Below are positions 55,485 through 64,000 of a stretch of 64,000 nucleotides of DNA, piece after piece. How positions within the stretch are numbered: position 1 is the first letter of the stretch; each line of letters starts with the position of its first letter. The notes below the pieces were generated by a model. That model was given only the letters and a program-made list of their open reading frames with translations, was not told where the DNA came from and searched no databases. Made by a program: the position numbers and the translations under genes. Origin of the DNA: PALSA-693 sp963834725 (GTDB lineage Bacteria > Actinomycetota > Acidimicrobiia > Acidimicrobiales > Palsa-688); contig CAWICN010000001.1 in the NCBI GenBank assembly GCA_963834725.1, positions 1,612,001-1,676,000 of the forward strand, written 5' to 3'.

Positions 55485-56028
55485 AGGAACGGAGGACGGG
55501 CCCGAGCGGGCCGAAGGTGATCCGGGCGACGGCTGCGTCTTCGACGAACAGTCTCCAGGCCAGTTCGTCTCCTACGCCTAGGGCCCAGGCGATTGCAGCT
55601 TTGATGGGTGACACGTGGGTCACGACCATGACGTCGACCTCAGCCGCGATTGTGGCCAGGTCGTCGCTGGCTGTTCGGACTCGAGCGCCGAGTGACCGTA
55701 GCGACTCACCGCCGGCGGGCACGAAGTCGCAGTCTGCTTGCCACCGCTGCCAGACCTCGTCACTCAGGGCGGCAATCGGCTGATTATCGATCGCACCGTA
55801 ATCCAACTCGATCCACCGCTCATCGACCCTGACTGAAACACCGAAGGCGGCAGCTGTCTGCTGGGCGCGGGTCAGCGGGCTCGACACGATCAGACCCGGT
55901 GGCGGAAGGGCCGCCGCCAGTGCCGCCGCCTGCCGCAACCCCGTATCGTTGAGCGGAACGTCCGCTCGACCCACTAGCAGACCGGAGGCGTTTGACTGCG
56001 TCTGCCCATGGCGAACGAGGATCAGCAC
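55456..56028 (-). CDS. Histidine phosphatase (phosphoglycerate-mutase-like)
   Basis: 190 residues. LVRHGQTQSNASGLLVGRADVPLNDTG carries the RHG phosphohistidine; second His in VVTHVSPIKAAI; Glu in IELDYGAID. Small cobC/GpmB-like phosphatase. Position at the end of the glycosyltransferase cluster suggests it might remove a phosphate from the pathway intermediate. Confidence 0.92.
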   Translation of the reverse strand: MLILVRHGQTQSNASGLLVGRADVPLNDTGLRQAAALAAALPPPGLIVSSPLTRAQQTAAAFGVSVRVDERWIELDYGAIDNQPIAALSDEVWQRWQADCDFVPAGGESLRSLGARVRTASDDLATIAAEVDVMVVTHVSPIKAAIAWALGVGDELAWRLFVEDAAVARITFGPLGPVLRSFNERFPPAA

Positions 56029-56155
56029 AGGATCACGCTCTAGACGCCTTTCCGTCGTCAGGCCTTATCGGCTGCTCCACTGAAACAGGCCGGTCCTCGG
56101 ACGGGTGGGGCTTCTCCCAGATCGAGATGTGGGTAGTGCTCGGCAGGGCCAGCGC

Positions 56156-57043
56156 TCAGCGCCCGGCGCCCGCCAAGGCCGGCACCCGGGGTAGGTCCAA
56201 GGTGGTGACCCGGCGCAGCTCTCGGCGGTACCTGGTGTCGTCGTAGGGCAGACCCCGGTGCATGGTGGCCCGGTTGTCCCAGATGACCAGGTCACCGACG
56301 GTCCACGAGTGGGTGTAGGTCAGATCGGGGGCCGTGGCCTGCTCGATCAGGTCCCGGAGCAGCAGGCGACCCTCGGGGACCGGCCAATCGATGATGCGCG
56401 AGGCGTGTGAAGCCAGGTACAGCGAGCGCCGACCGTAGGGCAGGGTGCGGACCAAGGGGTGGACGGCGCCCTTCAGGGCCTCGGCTTCCCGGTCGGAGAA
56501 CTCGAAGCCGAGCACCTGTCGGGAGTAAGCGATGGAATGGTGCACCCTCAGCCCCTCCAGCCGCTCCTTCGTCTCCTGGGGTAGCCGGTTGTAGGCCGTG
56601 CGGGTGTCGGCGAACTGAGTGTCGGCCGGCACCGGCGGCACCACCCGGGCGTGGAGGATGGAGTACCGCCCCGGCGGGTCCTGAAACGAGGCGTCGGTGT
56701 GCCACAGACGATTCCCTAAGCCGTACATGCGGCGGCGATCGCTCGAGTCCAGGATGCGCCCGTCCTCGTCCAGGTTGGAGATGTCGGTGAGGGCCTCGTT
56801 GCCGAGCCGGCTGGCGGCCAGAGCGCTGATGCCGGTCTTGGCGTGCAGCTCCCCGTCGAAGCGCTGGGCGAAGGCCAGCAGCTCGGCGTCGTCGAAGCCC
56901 TGGTCCTTGAACACCAGCACCCCGTAGCGGTCCATGCCCTCCCGGATCTCCTCCAAAGCGGCCTCGTCTCGAACGTCCCGGAGGTCGATCGGGCCTACCT
57001 CGGCCATGAACGTGGGGTGGAGGGGGCGAAACGAGAACGACAT
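56156..57043 (-). CDS. TauD/TfdA-family 2-oxoglutarate-dependent dioxygenase
   Basis: 295 residues. Iron ligands: HTD in LWHTDASFQDPPGRYSILHARVVPP and distal His in NRATMHRGLPYDDTRYRRELRRVT, where the Arg binds 2-oxoglutarate. GVLVFKDQGFDDAELLAFAQRFG-like start. The similarity is to TfdA (aryloxyalkanoate) more than taurine dioxygenase. It hydroxylates a substrate next to a heteroatom; the identity is unknown. It stands at the edge of the catabolic region. Confidence 0.93.
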   Translation of the reverse strand: MSFSFRPLHPTFMAEVGPIDLRDVRDEAALEEIREGMDRYGVLVFKDQGFDDAELLAFAQRFDGELHAKTGISALAASRLGNEALTDISNLDEDGRILDSSDRRRMYGLGNRLWHTDASFQDPPGRYSILHARVVPPVPADTQFADTRTAYNRLPQETKERLEGLRVHHSIAYSRQVLGFEFSDREAEALKGAVHPLVRTLPYGRRSLYLASHASRIIDWPVPEGRLLLRDLIEQATAPDLTYTHSWTVGDLVIWDNRATMHRGLPYDDTRYRRELRRVTTLDLPRVPALAGAGR

Positions 57044-57544
57044 GGCGATACCTCTGCAGAAGACGGTCTCACCTACCCTACCGGACGACCCGCCGCATCA
57101 ATCGCTCCCCCCGGCTGACGAAGTTGTTGAAGGTTGGGACGGGAAATGAGCCAGGATCACACGCCGCCAGGTCGGTCGACTCGGAAACGTCACCTCCCCG
57201 ACGGCAGCTCCTCCATTGCACCTCCGACTCGACGCCATCCGTTGCTGGAGATTTCTCAACGAGGGAAACCTCACTCGTCCGGGTGGGCGGACGACACCTG
57301 ATCGGTTTGGTCAGCTGGGAGGAACTGGGGTTGGCACGGTTTGGCGGACATCCACCAAGTGGGGGTGTGGGCCACAACCCACAAGTGCTCCTCGTCGTCG
57401 CTGATCGGCTGACGTCTCGACCGGGCTGAGCACCTCGAATCCGCGAACGGAACAAAGAACCACGGACCTCCCCGCTACCGCTGACAACGACGCCGACCGC
57501 GCTGATCCACCAGGTGCGGCTCAGAATGCGCCCGCCCGCGGCTC
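57044..57544. other. Gene-free stretch before a decayed remnant
   Basis: Upstream of the TauD gene. Frames here lack motifs or ribosome binding sites; probably promoter DNA and decayed sequence. Confidence 0.3.
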
Positions 57545-57665
57545 TTCGAACTGATCAACAAGATCGTGGAGCCGCCGGTTCGCCCCGGGTTCAGTTCGCC
57601 GAACGCCGGCCCCGGACTGGTCGTCGTCGAGACCGCGGGGCACCGAGCCGGCCTGCCGCGCAACA
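57545..57665 (+). pseudogene. Fragment of a deazaflavin-dependent nitroreductase-like protein
   Basis: FELINKIVEPPVRPGFSSPN then AGPGLVVVETAGHRAGLPRN resembles the DUF385/Ddn family strand-turn motif (VVETTGRKSGxxR). About 40 residues without start or end. Tentative. Confidence 0.4.
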
Positions 57666-57885
57666 GCAGACGTGCACCGGCGGTCCACCGGCGCCTACCT
57701 TCGCCTCGAGGCCACCAAGAGAAGCCGACCCGGTTTCACTTGACCAATCTCGTCTGCCGAGACTCGCCCCGCCAGGCGGGTCGGTCCCGAATGTGCGATC
57801 AGCCCGTGCAGTAAGCGGCGATCGGTATACTCATCTAACGATTTGGGGCTGGGCAGTCACGTGCGACCCGGGAGGGAGGAGGCCA

Positions 57886-59121
57886 GTGGACACAGATGTG
57901 GCCCGCGACGCGACGTTGTGGTATGAGGACAACTGGGATCCTGACCTCTCTGTTGGAGATTGGTTCCGGCTGATGTACGAGAGCGGCTGGGGCTATCCGA
58001 CCTGGCCGGTCCAGTGGGGCGGAAAGGGACTGCCAATCGCCCTGGCCAAGGAGGTTCGGGCCGCTCGCCGGGCGGTTGGAGCGCTCAGTCCGCCTTCAGG
58101 GATCGGTCCCTCGCTGCTGGCCCCGATGTTGTTGCAACATGGCAACGACGAGCAGTGCGAACGCTTTCTTCGGGGTATGGCCTATCAGGGCATCACCGTC
58201 TGCCAGATGCTGAGCGAGCCGGATGCCGGCTCCGATCTGGCCGCGTCGCGTACCGCGGCGGTACGCGACGGATCCGATTGGCGGATCACGGGCACCAAGA
58301 TCTGGACCAGCAACGTGTCCATTGTCGACTACGGCATGTTGCTGGCGCGGACCAACTGGGATGCGCCCAAACATCGGGGTCTCTCGTTCTTCTTGTGCCC
58401 GGCCACGCAGGACGGCGTCGAGGCCCGGCCGATCAAGCAGATGAACGGGCGAGCCGAGTTCAACCTTGTCCACTTCAACGACGCCGTCGTTGACGAAGCG
58501 GACATGCTCGGCGGGGAGGGCGAGGGGTGGGCGGTGGCGAGGACCTTCCTGCGGTATGAAAAGAATTCGTTCAACCCGGCGGCTCACGAGGGCGGCCCCT
58601 TCGGTCCAGTGGACCTGGCAGCGCGAGCCGGAGACCTGGTGGTCAAGTTGGCGGGCGCCGGATCGGGTCAGATTCGAGGTAACCGAGGGGTCAGCCGTGT
58701 GCTCGACGATCTGGTCGGCTCCTTCGGACGCAGCGACGACCCAGCCGTCCGACAGGATCTAGCCCGCTTGTACACCATGCGCTCGATTATGAGCTACACA
58801 AATTCTCGAATGCGGTCGGGGTCCGGCCCCGGGCTCGAGGGTCCGATCTCCAAGCTGACCGTCTCCATGATCACCCGGTTGCAGCGTGACATGGGGTTGC
58901 GGGTGCAGGGGGCGGCCGGAATGCTGCTCGGTGAGGACGCACCCTCGGCGGCATTTCAGGAGTTCGCGTTGAGCAGCCCGTCGACGTCGATAGCCGGTGG
59001 CACGGACGAGATTCAGAAAAACCATCTGGCCGAGAAGGTCCTCGGTCTGCCCCGAGAGCCGGTTCTCGATCAAGATGCCCCCTTCCGGGACATCGCCCAT
59101 GGAGCGGCGACGTGGGGGTGA
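57886..59121 (+). CDS. Acyl-CoA dehydrogenase family protein
   Basis: 411 residues from GTG 57886 with GGGAGGAGG just upstream. YPTWPVQWGGKGLPIALAKEV, MLSEPDAGSDLAASRTAAVRDG, WRITGTKIWTSNVSIVDYGMLLART, LGGEGEGWAVARTFLRYEKN, and the end SIAGGTDEIQKNHLAEKVLGLPRE give the FAD and substrate regions of this family. The catalytic base region (AGGTDEIQ) has no Glu of the short-chain type, as in the FadE26-like branch. It oxidises an acyl-CoA, perhaps a steroid side chain or branched acid. Overlaps the CoA-transferase start. Confidence 0.92.
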   Translation: MDTDVARDATLWYEDNWDPDLSVGDWFRLMYESGWGYPTWPVQWGGKGLPIALAKEVRAARRAVGALSPPSGIGPSLLAPMLLQHGNDEQCERFLRGMAYQGITVCQMLSEPDAGSDLAASRTAAVRDGSDWRITGTKIWTSNVSIVDYGMLLARTNWDAPKHRGLSFFLCPATQDGVEARPIKQMNGRAEFNLVHFNDAVVDEADMLGGEGEGWAVARTFLRYEKNSFNPAAHEGGPFGPVDLAARAGDLVVKLAGAGSGQIRGNRGVSRVLDDLVGSFGRSDDPAVRQDLARLYTMRSIMSYTNSRMRSGSGPGLEGPISKLTVSMITRLQRDMGLRVQGAAGMLLGEDAPSAAFQEFALSSPSTSIAGGTDEIQKNHLAEKVLGLPREPVLDQDAPFRDIAHGAATWG

Positions 59122-60350
59122 GCGGGGGTGCCCTCGCCGGGACCCGGATCCTCGACCTGACCCGGGTCATCGCGGGCCCGCACTGTACTCGCCTGCTGGC
59201 GGAACTGGGCGCCGACGTGATCAAGCTGGAGCCACCCGCGGGTGACCAGGCCCGGCAGGGAATCTCGTTGGGGTCGCCCGGCTTCACGCAGCTCAACGTC
59301 GGAAAGCGCGTGATCTCGGTGGATTTCGACGTGCCCGAGAGCCGCGATCTGGTCCGCCGGCTCATTGGCGTGGTCGATGTGGTCATCGAGAACTTTCGGC
59401 CCGGAGTCATGGCGGCCTGGGGCCTGGACTATGCGTCATCGGCCGCCGATCACCCAGGTTTGATTTATGTTTCGATCTCGGGTTATGGGCAACGCGGCCC
59501 CTGGCGGCATCGGCGGGCCTACGCCCCGTTCGTTCATGCCGAGACCGGTTATCTGCACACGGTGGCCCAGCTTCGCCAGGCTCCCCTTGAGCATGACCCG
59601 ATGTCTATTGCCGACCTGGCGGCAGGCAAGGATGCCACGATCGCGGTGCTCTCGGCCCTCCTCGAGCGACAACGCAGCGGCAACGGCTGTTACATCGACA
59701 TGTCCCTCGCCCACTCCATGCTCTTTTTTAACGAATTTGCCGCCGCGCTACTGAACCCGAAGGGCCGGTCTCCGAAGTCGGGTTCCACCCCGCAGACGAT
59801 CTTTGTTACGGCTGACGGGCAAGGTTTCAGCGCTGGAAACCCAGTGAGTCGCCAGGTTTTTGCTCCCCTGTGCCGGGCGTTTGGATGTCCCGAGCTCATT
59901 CACGATGCCAGGTTCGTGGACTCGGGGGCGCGCCGACAACGGCGACCGGAGTTGATCTCCGCTCTCCAGGATGCGGTCTATCGACGGGGGACGATCGATG
60001 ACGTCGAGCAGGCCGTCAATGCAGAAGGGTTAGTTACCGGCCGGGTGCGGGCCGTCTCCGACGTGCTGGAGACCGAGTGGGTGGCTGAGCGAGGTGCGGT
60101 GATGTCAGTGACCAACGAGGCCGGCGAGGGGGTACTCATTCCCAGCCCCCCATGGACCAGCTCCCCGACCGAACTTCCAGTCGGGCTTGGTGTGGGGCGT
60201 ATAGGCGCAAACAATACGGAAGTCCTCGGTGAGCTTCTGGGCCTATCCCAGAGCGACGTCGCCAAGCTGGAGGAAGGCGGAGTCCTGTGCGGAGCGATGG
60301 TCGACCAAGCAAGCCTGTCAGAGGACAGCCCGCAGGAGGCGTCGTCGTAA
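59118..60350 (+). CDS. Class III (CaiB/BaiF) CoA-transferase
   Basis: 410 residues from GTG 59118 (GTGA overlap with the preceding stop; GTG 59112 also possible). LAGTRILDLTRVIAGPHCTRLLAELGADVIKLEPPAGD, KRVISVDFDVPESRDLVRRL, VVIENFRPGVMAAWGLDY, MSIADLAAGKDATIAVLSALLERQRSG. It moves CoA between carboxylic acids, here probably to activate the substrate of the adjacent dehydrogenase. Confidence 0.94.
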   Translation: MSGGALAGTRILDLTRVIAGPHCTRLLAELGADVIKLEPPAGDQARQGISLGSPGFTQLNVGKRVISVDFDVPESRDLVRRLIGVVDVVIENFRPGVMAAWGLDYASSAADHPGLIYVSISGYGQRGPWRHRRAYAPFVHAETGYLHTVAQLRQAPLEHDPMSIADLAAGKDATIAVLSALLERQRSGNGCYIDMSLAHSMLFFNEFAAALLNPKGRSPKSGSTPQTIFVTADGQGFSAGNPVSRQVFAPLCRAFGCPELIHDARFVDSGARRQRRPELISALQDAVYRRGTIDDVEQAVNAEGLVTGRVRAVSDVLETEWVAERGAVMSVTNEAGEGVLIPSPPWTSSPTELPVGLGVGRIGANNTEVLGELLGLSQSDVAKLEEGGVLCGAMVDQASLSEDSPQEASS

Positions 60351-60383
60351 CCGCAAGCGAGTCGTGATCGCTGCGAGTGTCGG

Positions 60384-60740
60384 TCACACGCGATCCTTGC
60401 GGACGAAGGGCCGATGATACCAGGCCGGACGGGCGGAGTGGGTGGCTTGTGACCCCAGATGCTCATCGTGTCGTAGGAGCCGGTCATCCAGGGCTTGTCA
60501 TCGGGCACGAGCCGGCCGCCGGTGCCGTATTCGATGTCGAACCCTGAAGGCGTGCGCATGTAGAACGAGGTCATCTCCCGGGCGAATGACCAGTCGCTGG
60601 GCAGCGTCGTCGTTACGCAGCCGGACGGTGCCGTCGGCGTCGACACTGACCAGTTCTAGACCGAGGACATCCGGGCCGAACGTGGACCACTCCTCGGCCT
60701 TCGGCGACGTGAAGCCGATGTACGCGAGCGATTCGATCAC
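60384..60740 (-). pseudogene. Extradiol dioxygenase (HsaC-like) with a large internal deletion
   Basis: From GTG 60740: VIESLAYIGFTSPKAEEWSTFGPDVLGLELVS, the normal N-terminus of two-domain extradiol dioxygenases. After about 55 residues it jumps to SFYMRTPSGFDIEYGTGGRLV and YDTMSIWGHKP in another frame, then a likely tail WYHRPFVRKDRV ending at 60384. About 190 residues, including the iron ligands, are missing. The start overlaps the HsaA-like stop (GTGA), so this was the next gene of that operon. Confidence 0.85.
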
Positions 60741-61906
60741 AGGACCAGCTCCGGGTGGGTTGTGCCGAGGCGAGCCCCGCCCACGGCTTTGGCGAGTGGG
60801 TCGGGTACCAGGAATGCGTGGCCGAGAGCGCCCTGGACGTCCTGAAAGCGGCGCTGGAGCGGGTGGCTCAAAAAGATAGTGCGGCCGCTGGCGGAGCGGA
60901 ACAGCTCGGCCACCGCGTCGCCGACCAGATCGCAGCTGCGGGTCATGTTCCACCGCCAGCCGGCTCTGTCCTCCATACTGGCCGTCACCCCGGCCTCGCC
61001 CATGGCCCACATGGCTGCGATGTCGGAGTGAACGAGCGCCACACCAGCATCGAGGGTCCACAGTGCTTCCGCCAGGCGTCGCTGGGCAAGGGGGTCATCG
61101 GCCACCCGTTCGCCGCCCGCGATGATCCTTGGCGAGTTCTCGGCGGTCCACGCTTCGACGAAACCCCGGGCAGAGCCGAGTACCGCGGCGACCAGGGCCA
61201 GATTGAACACCACCGACCACGGCAGCCGGTAGAGCACGCTCGGATTGGTCTGCTGACCGGGAAGCGGGCTGCCCATGGCGTAGTCCAGGTGGCTCTGGGT
61301 CCGGTAGTCGGGGACAAAGGCGTCCTCCACCACGATGTCTTTGCTCCCGGTGCCCTTCAGCCCGGCCACATACCAGTTGTCCTCGATCCGGTATTGGCCG
61401 CCGAGAAGGAGAAAAGACCGGAAGTCCGCGATCGGCTTGCCGATCCCCACGTCGACGCTCCCACAGATCGCCCCCAGGATGACCCCTTCGCAGTGGTCGC
61501 AACCGGACGAGAACGACCAGCGCCCCCACACCCGGTAACCACCGTCCACCTTCTCCGCCTTACCGGTCGGGTTGTACGACGAAGAGTGCATGCGGGCCGG
61601 TTTGTCGCCCCACATCTCCTGTTGGGCCTGCTCGTCGAAGAGAGCGAGCTGCCACGGGTGGACCCCGATCACGCCGGCCACCCAGCCAGCTGACGGCGAG
61701 GCTGCCGAAATCGCCATCACGGCGTCTGCGAACTCGCGCAGGTGCACCTCCCCGCCACCCCAGCGGGCCGGCTGCAGGGCCCGCACGAAGCCGGCCTCCA
61801 CGAGGCGCTTCCAGCTCCGATCCGGAAGCCGGCGCAGCTCGTCGCCCTCCTCCGCGTCGGTCGCGAACTCGACGGCCAAGCGGGCTGCTTCGTCTACCAG
61901 GGTCAC
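60737..61906 (-). CDS. hsaA: Flavin-dependent monooxygenase, oxygenase component (HsaA-like)
   Basis: 389 residues. GTG 61906 is preferred because GGGGAGAG lies just before it; GTG 61921 is the alternative. Acyl-CoA-dehydrogenase-like fold: AGFVRALQPARWGGGEV, SPSAGWVAGVIGVHPWQLALF, GGYRVWGRWSFSSGCDHCEGVILGA, DNWYVAGLKGTGSKDIVVEDAFVP, and LCDLVGDAVAELFRSASGRTIF-like end. This is the HsaA/HpaB-group 4-hydroxyphenyl steroid monooxygenase type, which needs a separate flavin reductase. Coupled to the broken HsaC-like gene, so the ring-cleavage step is lost here. Confidence 0.88.
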   Translation of the reverse strand: MTLVDEAARLAVEFATDAEEGDELRRLPDRSWKRLVEAGFVRALQPARWGGGEVHLREFADAVMAISAASPSAGWVAGVIGVHPWQLALFDEQAQQEMWGDKPARMHSSSYNPTGKAEKVDGGYRVWGRWSFSSGCDHCEGVILGAICGSVDVGIGKPIADFRSFLLLGGQYRIEDNWYVAGLKGTGSKDIVVEDAFVPDYRTQSHLDYAMGSPLPGQQTNPSVLYRLPWSVVFNLALVAAVLGSARGFVEAWTAENSPRIIAGGERVADDPLAQRRLAEALWTLDAGVALVHSDIAAMWAMGEAGVTASMEDRAGWRWNMTRSCDLVGDAVAELFRSASGRTIFLSHPLQRRFQDVQGALGHAFLVPDPLAKAVGGARLGTTHPELVL

Positions 61907-62080
61907 GGTTCTCTCCCCCACACCCGCGGTCGGAACTTCCTGAGGTGACTGCTACATTAACGTCGCCGTTGGTATGGCGGAGGACGTGACCGAGGCAAGC
62001 CGCCAGCCGGAGTGAGGCGGGAAGGGCCGCCAGGAGGATCGCTAGCCGGGAGTCGCCGGCGTGTGATCCGCCCGATGCAT

Positions 62081-63016
62081 TCACGATGACGCGGCGCGGA
62101 ACGCTGTGACGGTCTCCCCGAAGATATCGCCGAGGTCGCCCCGCTTGTCGGCGGGCGAGAAGTTGATGTGGAAGACGGTGACCCCTGCTGCGTGGAGCCG
62201 AGCGACGGGCTCCATCGTGCGATGCAGGTTCAGTACGTGGTTGTCCTCGCGCATGACCGCGAGCGATCCGAACACCCCGATCTCCGCTGGATCTCGGTCA
62301 CGCTGGAGCATCGCCGTCCGCATTCGAGCCATTCCTGCTTCGATGTTGGCGGCGTCGTCGCCCCACGGGATCCACCCCGAGCCGTACCGGGCCAATCGAT
62401 CCATGGCACGGCCGTTCACCGTGCCACTGACCCAGATCGGCACCCCACCCGGCTGCCAAGGCTTGGGCGCCTGGTGGATGTTGCGGAAGGACAGCTCGTC
62501 GCTCTCGTACGAGGCCATGCTGTTCCGCCAGATCGTCTGACACACCTCGATGGTGTGGTTGAGCAGGTGGCCGCGGTTCTCAAACGACAGACCCGCCGCT
62601 TCGTACTCCTCACGCTGCCAACCGACTCCGACCCCCATCTCCAACCGCCCTCCGGAAAACGCATCAAGGGTCGCGACCATCTTGGCGAGTACCACCGGAC
62701 GTCGAAGCGCGGCGAGCAGGATCGTTGTGATGAAGCGAATCCGCGTTGTAATGGCGGCCATGTAGCTCACCGTAATTAACGGATCGAGCCACACCCCGTT
62801 TGGCCCCGTCGGCTGCACGCCACCACGAGTTCCTCCTTGAGAGGGGTCTGCATAAACGTCAAGCCGCTCTCCAAACGCGACATGATCTGAGACGCTCACT
62901 AGATCGAAACCAGCAGTGTCAGCGGCCCGAGCAAACTCTATGAGATGCGACCACTCGCCCGGGTCCTCGGCTTCAAAGTTTACCAGGTAGGTACACAGTC
63001 GGGGGGCCAACGTCAC
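62081..63016 (-). CDS. LLM-class (luciferase-like) F420-dependent oxidoreductase
   Basis: 311 residues from GTG 63016. FARAADTAGFDLVSVSDHVAFG, ITTRIRFITTILLAALRRPVVLAKMVATLDAFSGGRLEMGVGVGW and GVPIWVSGTVNGRAMDRLARYGSGWIPWG are LLM-family blocks; actinobacterial members of this subfamily generally use F420. Substrate unknown, probably a hydride transfer in the catabolic region. Confidence 0.92.
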   Translation of the reverse strand: MTLAPRLCTYLVNFEAEDPGEWSHLIEFARAADTAGFDLVSVSDHVAFGERLDVYADPSQGGTRGGVQPTGPNGVWLDPLITVSYMAAITTRIRFITTILLAALRRPVVLAKMVATLDAFSGGRLEMGVGVGWQREEYEAAGLSFENRGHLLNHTIEVCQTIWRNSMASYESDELSFRNIHQAPKPWQPGGVPIWVSGTVNGRAMDRLARYGSGWIPWGDDAANIEAGMARMRTAMLQRDRDPAEIGVFGSLAVMREDNHVLNLHRTMEPVARLHAAGVTVFHINFSPADKRGDLGDIFGETVTAFRAASS

Positions 63017-63241
63017 GCTATAAGTCTCCCATCAAGCAGAGGGACGGTGAGTCGGGCGCGGCCTCTCGCGGGCACTCCGCTATCATCAACGGTTGACTCA
63101 GGGAGACGTGGCCTTCCTCGGTCGCCACTACGAAGGGCTTCCCATCTGACCATAATGACAGGTCGGCAAGGTACAGGACGTCCCGTTATCGGGCCGTCCT
63201 CCTGCCTGCCACCATCGACACGATAACGAGGAGTACCGATC

Positions 63242-64000
63242 GTGCAGGACACTCCCACCCGCATCGTCTATTATCTCCGGGGACTCCACGTTCTCGTTAT
63301 CGGCCGCGGCACCCTCGGTTCGGTCTGTCGCTCCGTTCTCTCAACGCTGGGCGCCGACGTTACCCTGCACGAGAGCGACACCGTCGCTGGTGACGGCCCC
63401 AAGTTGGACGATTTCGACGGTGTGATTTGTGCCCGGATCTCGTCCCCGGCCGACCGTGCTTATCTCGAACAGGTCCAGCACTGGCTGGACGAGACGACAT
63501 CGGCGACCGGCCGAGCATGGGTTACCGTCTCCGCGTTCGGCCTCTCTGGTCGAGCCAAGGACTTCAAAGGCTCAGAGCACGTGTGCGCGGCAGCGGGCGG
63601 GCTTCTCGCCGCGGTTTTCGACGACCAGGGGCATCCCTATCCGATCCCCGGGGGCCAAGGCATGCAGACGTCGGCCCACATGGCTGCCCTCGCTTTGCTC
63701 TACGGCCTATCGCTGGCGGCTGACGAGCGGCGTCCTGTCCACCTCGATCTCTCCGCCCAGGAGGCAGTAGCATTTTGCACCAATCAGCAGACGCCGATGA
63801 ATCTGCTCAACCGGTGTGCGGTTCCGGCCGGGAGCTCACGATATTCCGCGCCCTCCGATCCGTTCCCCTGCACCGACGGCCAAGTACAGATCATCGTCGT
63901 CGATGACCACCAGTTCGCTCGGTTCTCTGAAACGATCGGACGTCCGGACCTCATTCCGATATTCCCTACGCTCTCCGATCGGGTGCAGTTTGCCGACACG
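63242..64000 (+). CDS. Class III CoA-transferase-like protein, N-terminal part (runs off window)
   Basis: GTG 63242 with GAGGAG upstream; 253 codons are open to the window edge. LHVLVIGRGTLGSVCRSVLSTLGADVTLHES matches the CaiB N-terminal fold, and WVTVSAFGLSGRAKDFKGSEHVCAAAGG, then GHPYPIPGGQGMQTSAHMAALALLYGLSLAADERRPVHLDLSAQEAV, the CaiB core. The usual catalytic Asp block is not clear in what is visible. It may be the first of a tandem CoA-transferase pair. Confidence 0.85.
   Translation, partial: MQDTPTRIVYYLRGLHVLVIGRGTLGSVCRSVLSTLGADVTLHESDTVAGDGPKLDDFDGVICARISSPADRAYLEQVQHWLDETTSATGRAWVTVSAFGLSGRAKDFKGSEHVCAAAGGLLAAVFDDQGHPYPIPGGQGMQTSAHMAALALLYGLSLAADERRPVHLDLSAQEAVAFCTNQQTPMNLLNRCAVPAGSSRYSAPSDPFPCTDGQVQIIVVDDHQFARFSETIGRPDLIPIFPTLSDRVQFADT

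Noticed and set aside
1..64000. tRNA, rRNA or replication origin
   Set aside because: I looked for cloverleaf-like and rRNA-like stretches and for DnaA-box clusters and saw none that I would report; a tool-based scan could still find a tRNA.

Overview
The window is high-GC DNA with many GTG/TTG starts, ATGA-type stop/start overlaps, and F420/deazaflavin, luciferase-like (LLM) and steroid-ring-cleavage type enzymes. This fits a soil-type actinobacterium (Actinomycetota). I cannot place it further, and I see no rRNA, tRNA or CRISPR.

Layout. 1-2.9 kb: an SNF2 helicase cut by the window edge and an aldo/keto reductase. 3.2-11.7 kb: an envelope/redox block with a broken mannosyltransferase-like gene, a coupled GtrA - response regulator - histidine kinase operon, and a divergent operon of GT2 glycosyltransferase, membrane-anchored Ser/Thr-rich protein, ApbE-like FMN transferase and ferric-reductase-like membrane protein. 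11.6-13.4 kb: remnants of an FAD amine oxidoreductase and an amino-acid permease joined head to head by a deletion. 13.6-20 kb: an AddB/AddA-like helicase-nuclease pair. 20-20.5 kb: MazF with a damaged antitoxin. 20.9-25.9 kb: the large NAD-dependent glutamate dehydrogenase. 26.2-27.6 kb: a lower-GC island with two overlapping unknown small genes, a pair of dyad sites and two small Cys-rich proteins. 27.9-32.8 kb: a complete liv-type ABC transporter operon ending in a perfect hairpin. 32.9-49.6 kb: a mosaic accessory region with an IS1634 relic, polysaccharide deacetylase, AraC regulator, an AAA ATPase, a MarR-controlled operon with two visible operators, an intact IS630 element with TA duplication, a prophage scrap, several VOC-type proteins and gene fragments. 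49.6-56 kb: CinA and then a compact cluster made of a GTP cyclohydrolase II-RibD reductase fusion, a medium-chain dehydrogenase, a divergent pterin-synthase homologue, two GT4 glycosyltransferases and a histidine phosphatase. 56-64 kb: a catabolic region (TauD dioxygenase, acyl-CoA dehydrogenase, two CoA-transferases, HsaA-like monooxygenase with a gutted HsaC, LLM oxidoreductase).

The most interesting candidate system is the 50.6-56.0 kb cluster. Its enzymes could take GTP to a reduced ribityl-pyrimidine or pterin-like product that is oxidised, glycosylated and dephosphorylated; the product is unknown. The second is the small-protein island at 26.2-27.6 kb.

Many genes carry lesions. Some are single-base indels, often in G/C runs, in genes that are otherwise intact, which could be sequence errors. 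Others are real internal deletions or duplications that indicate gene decay.
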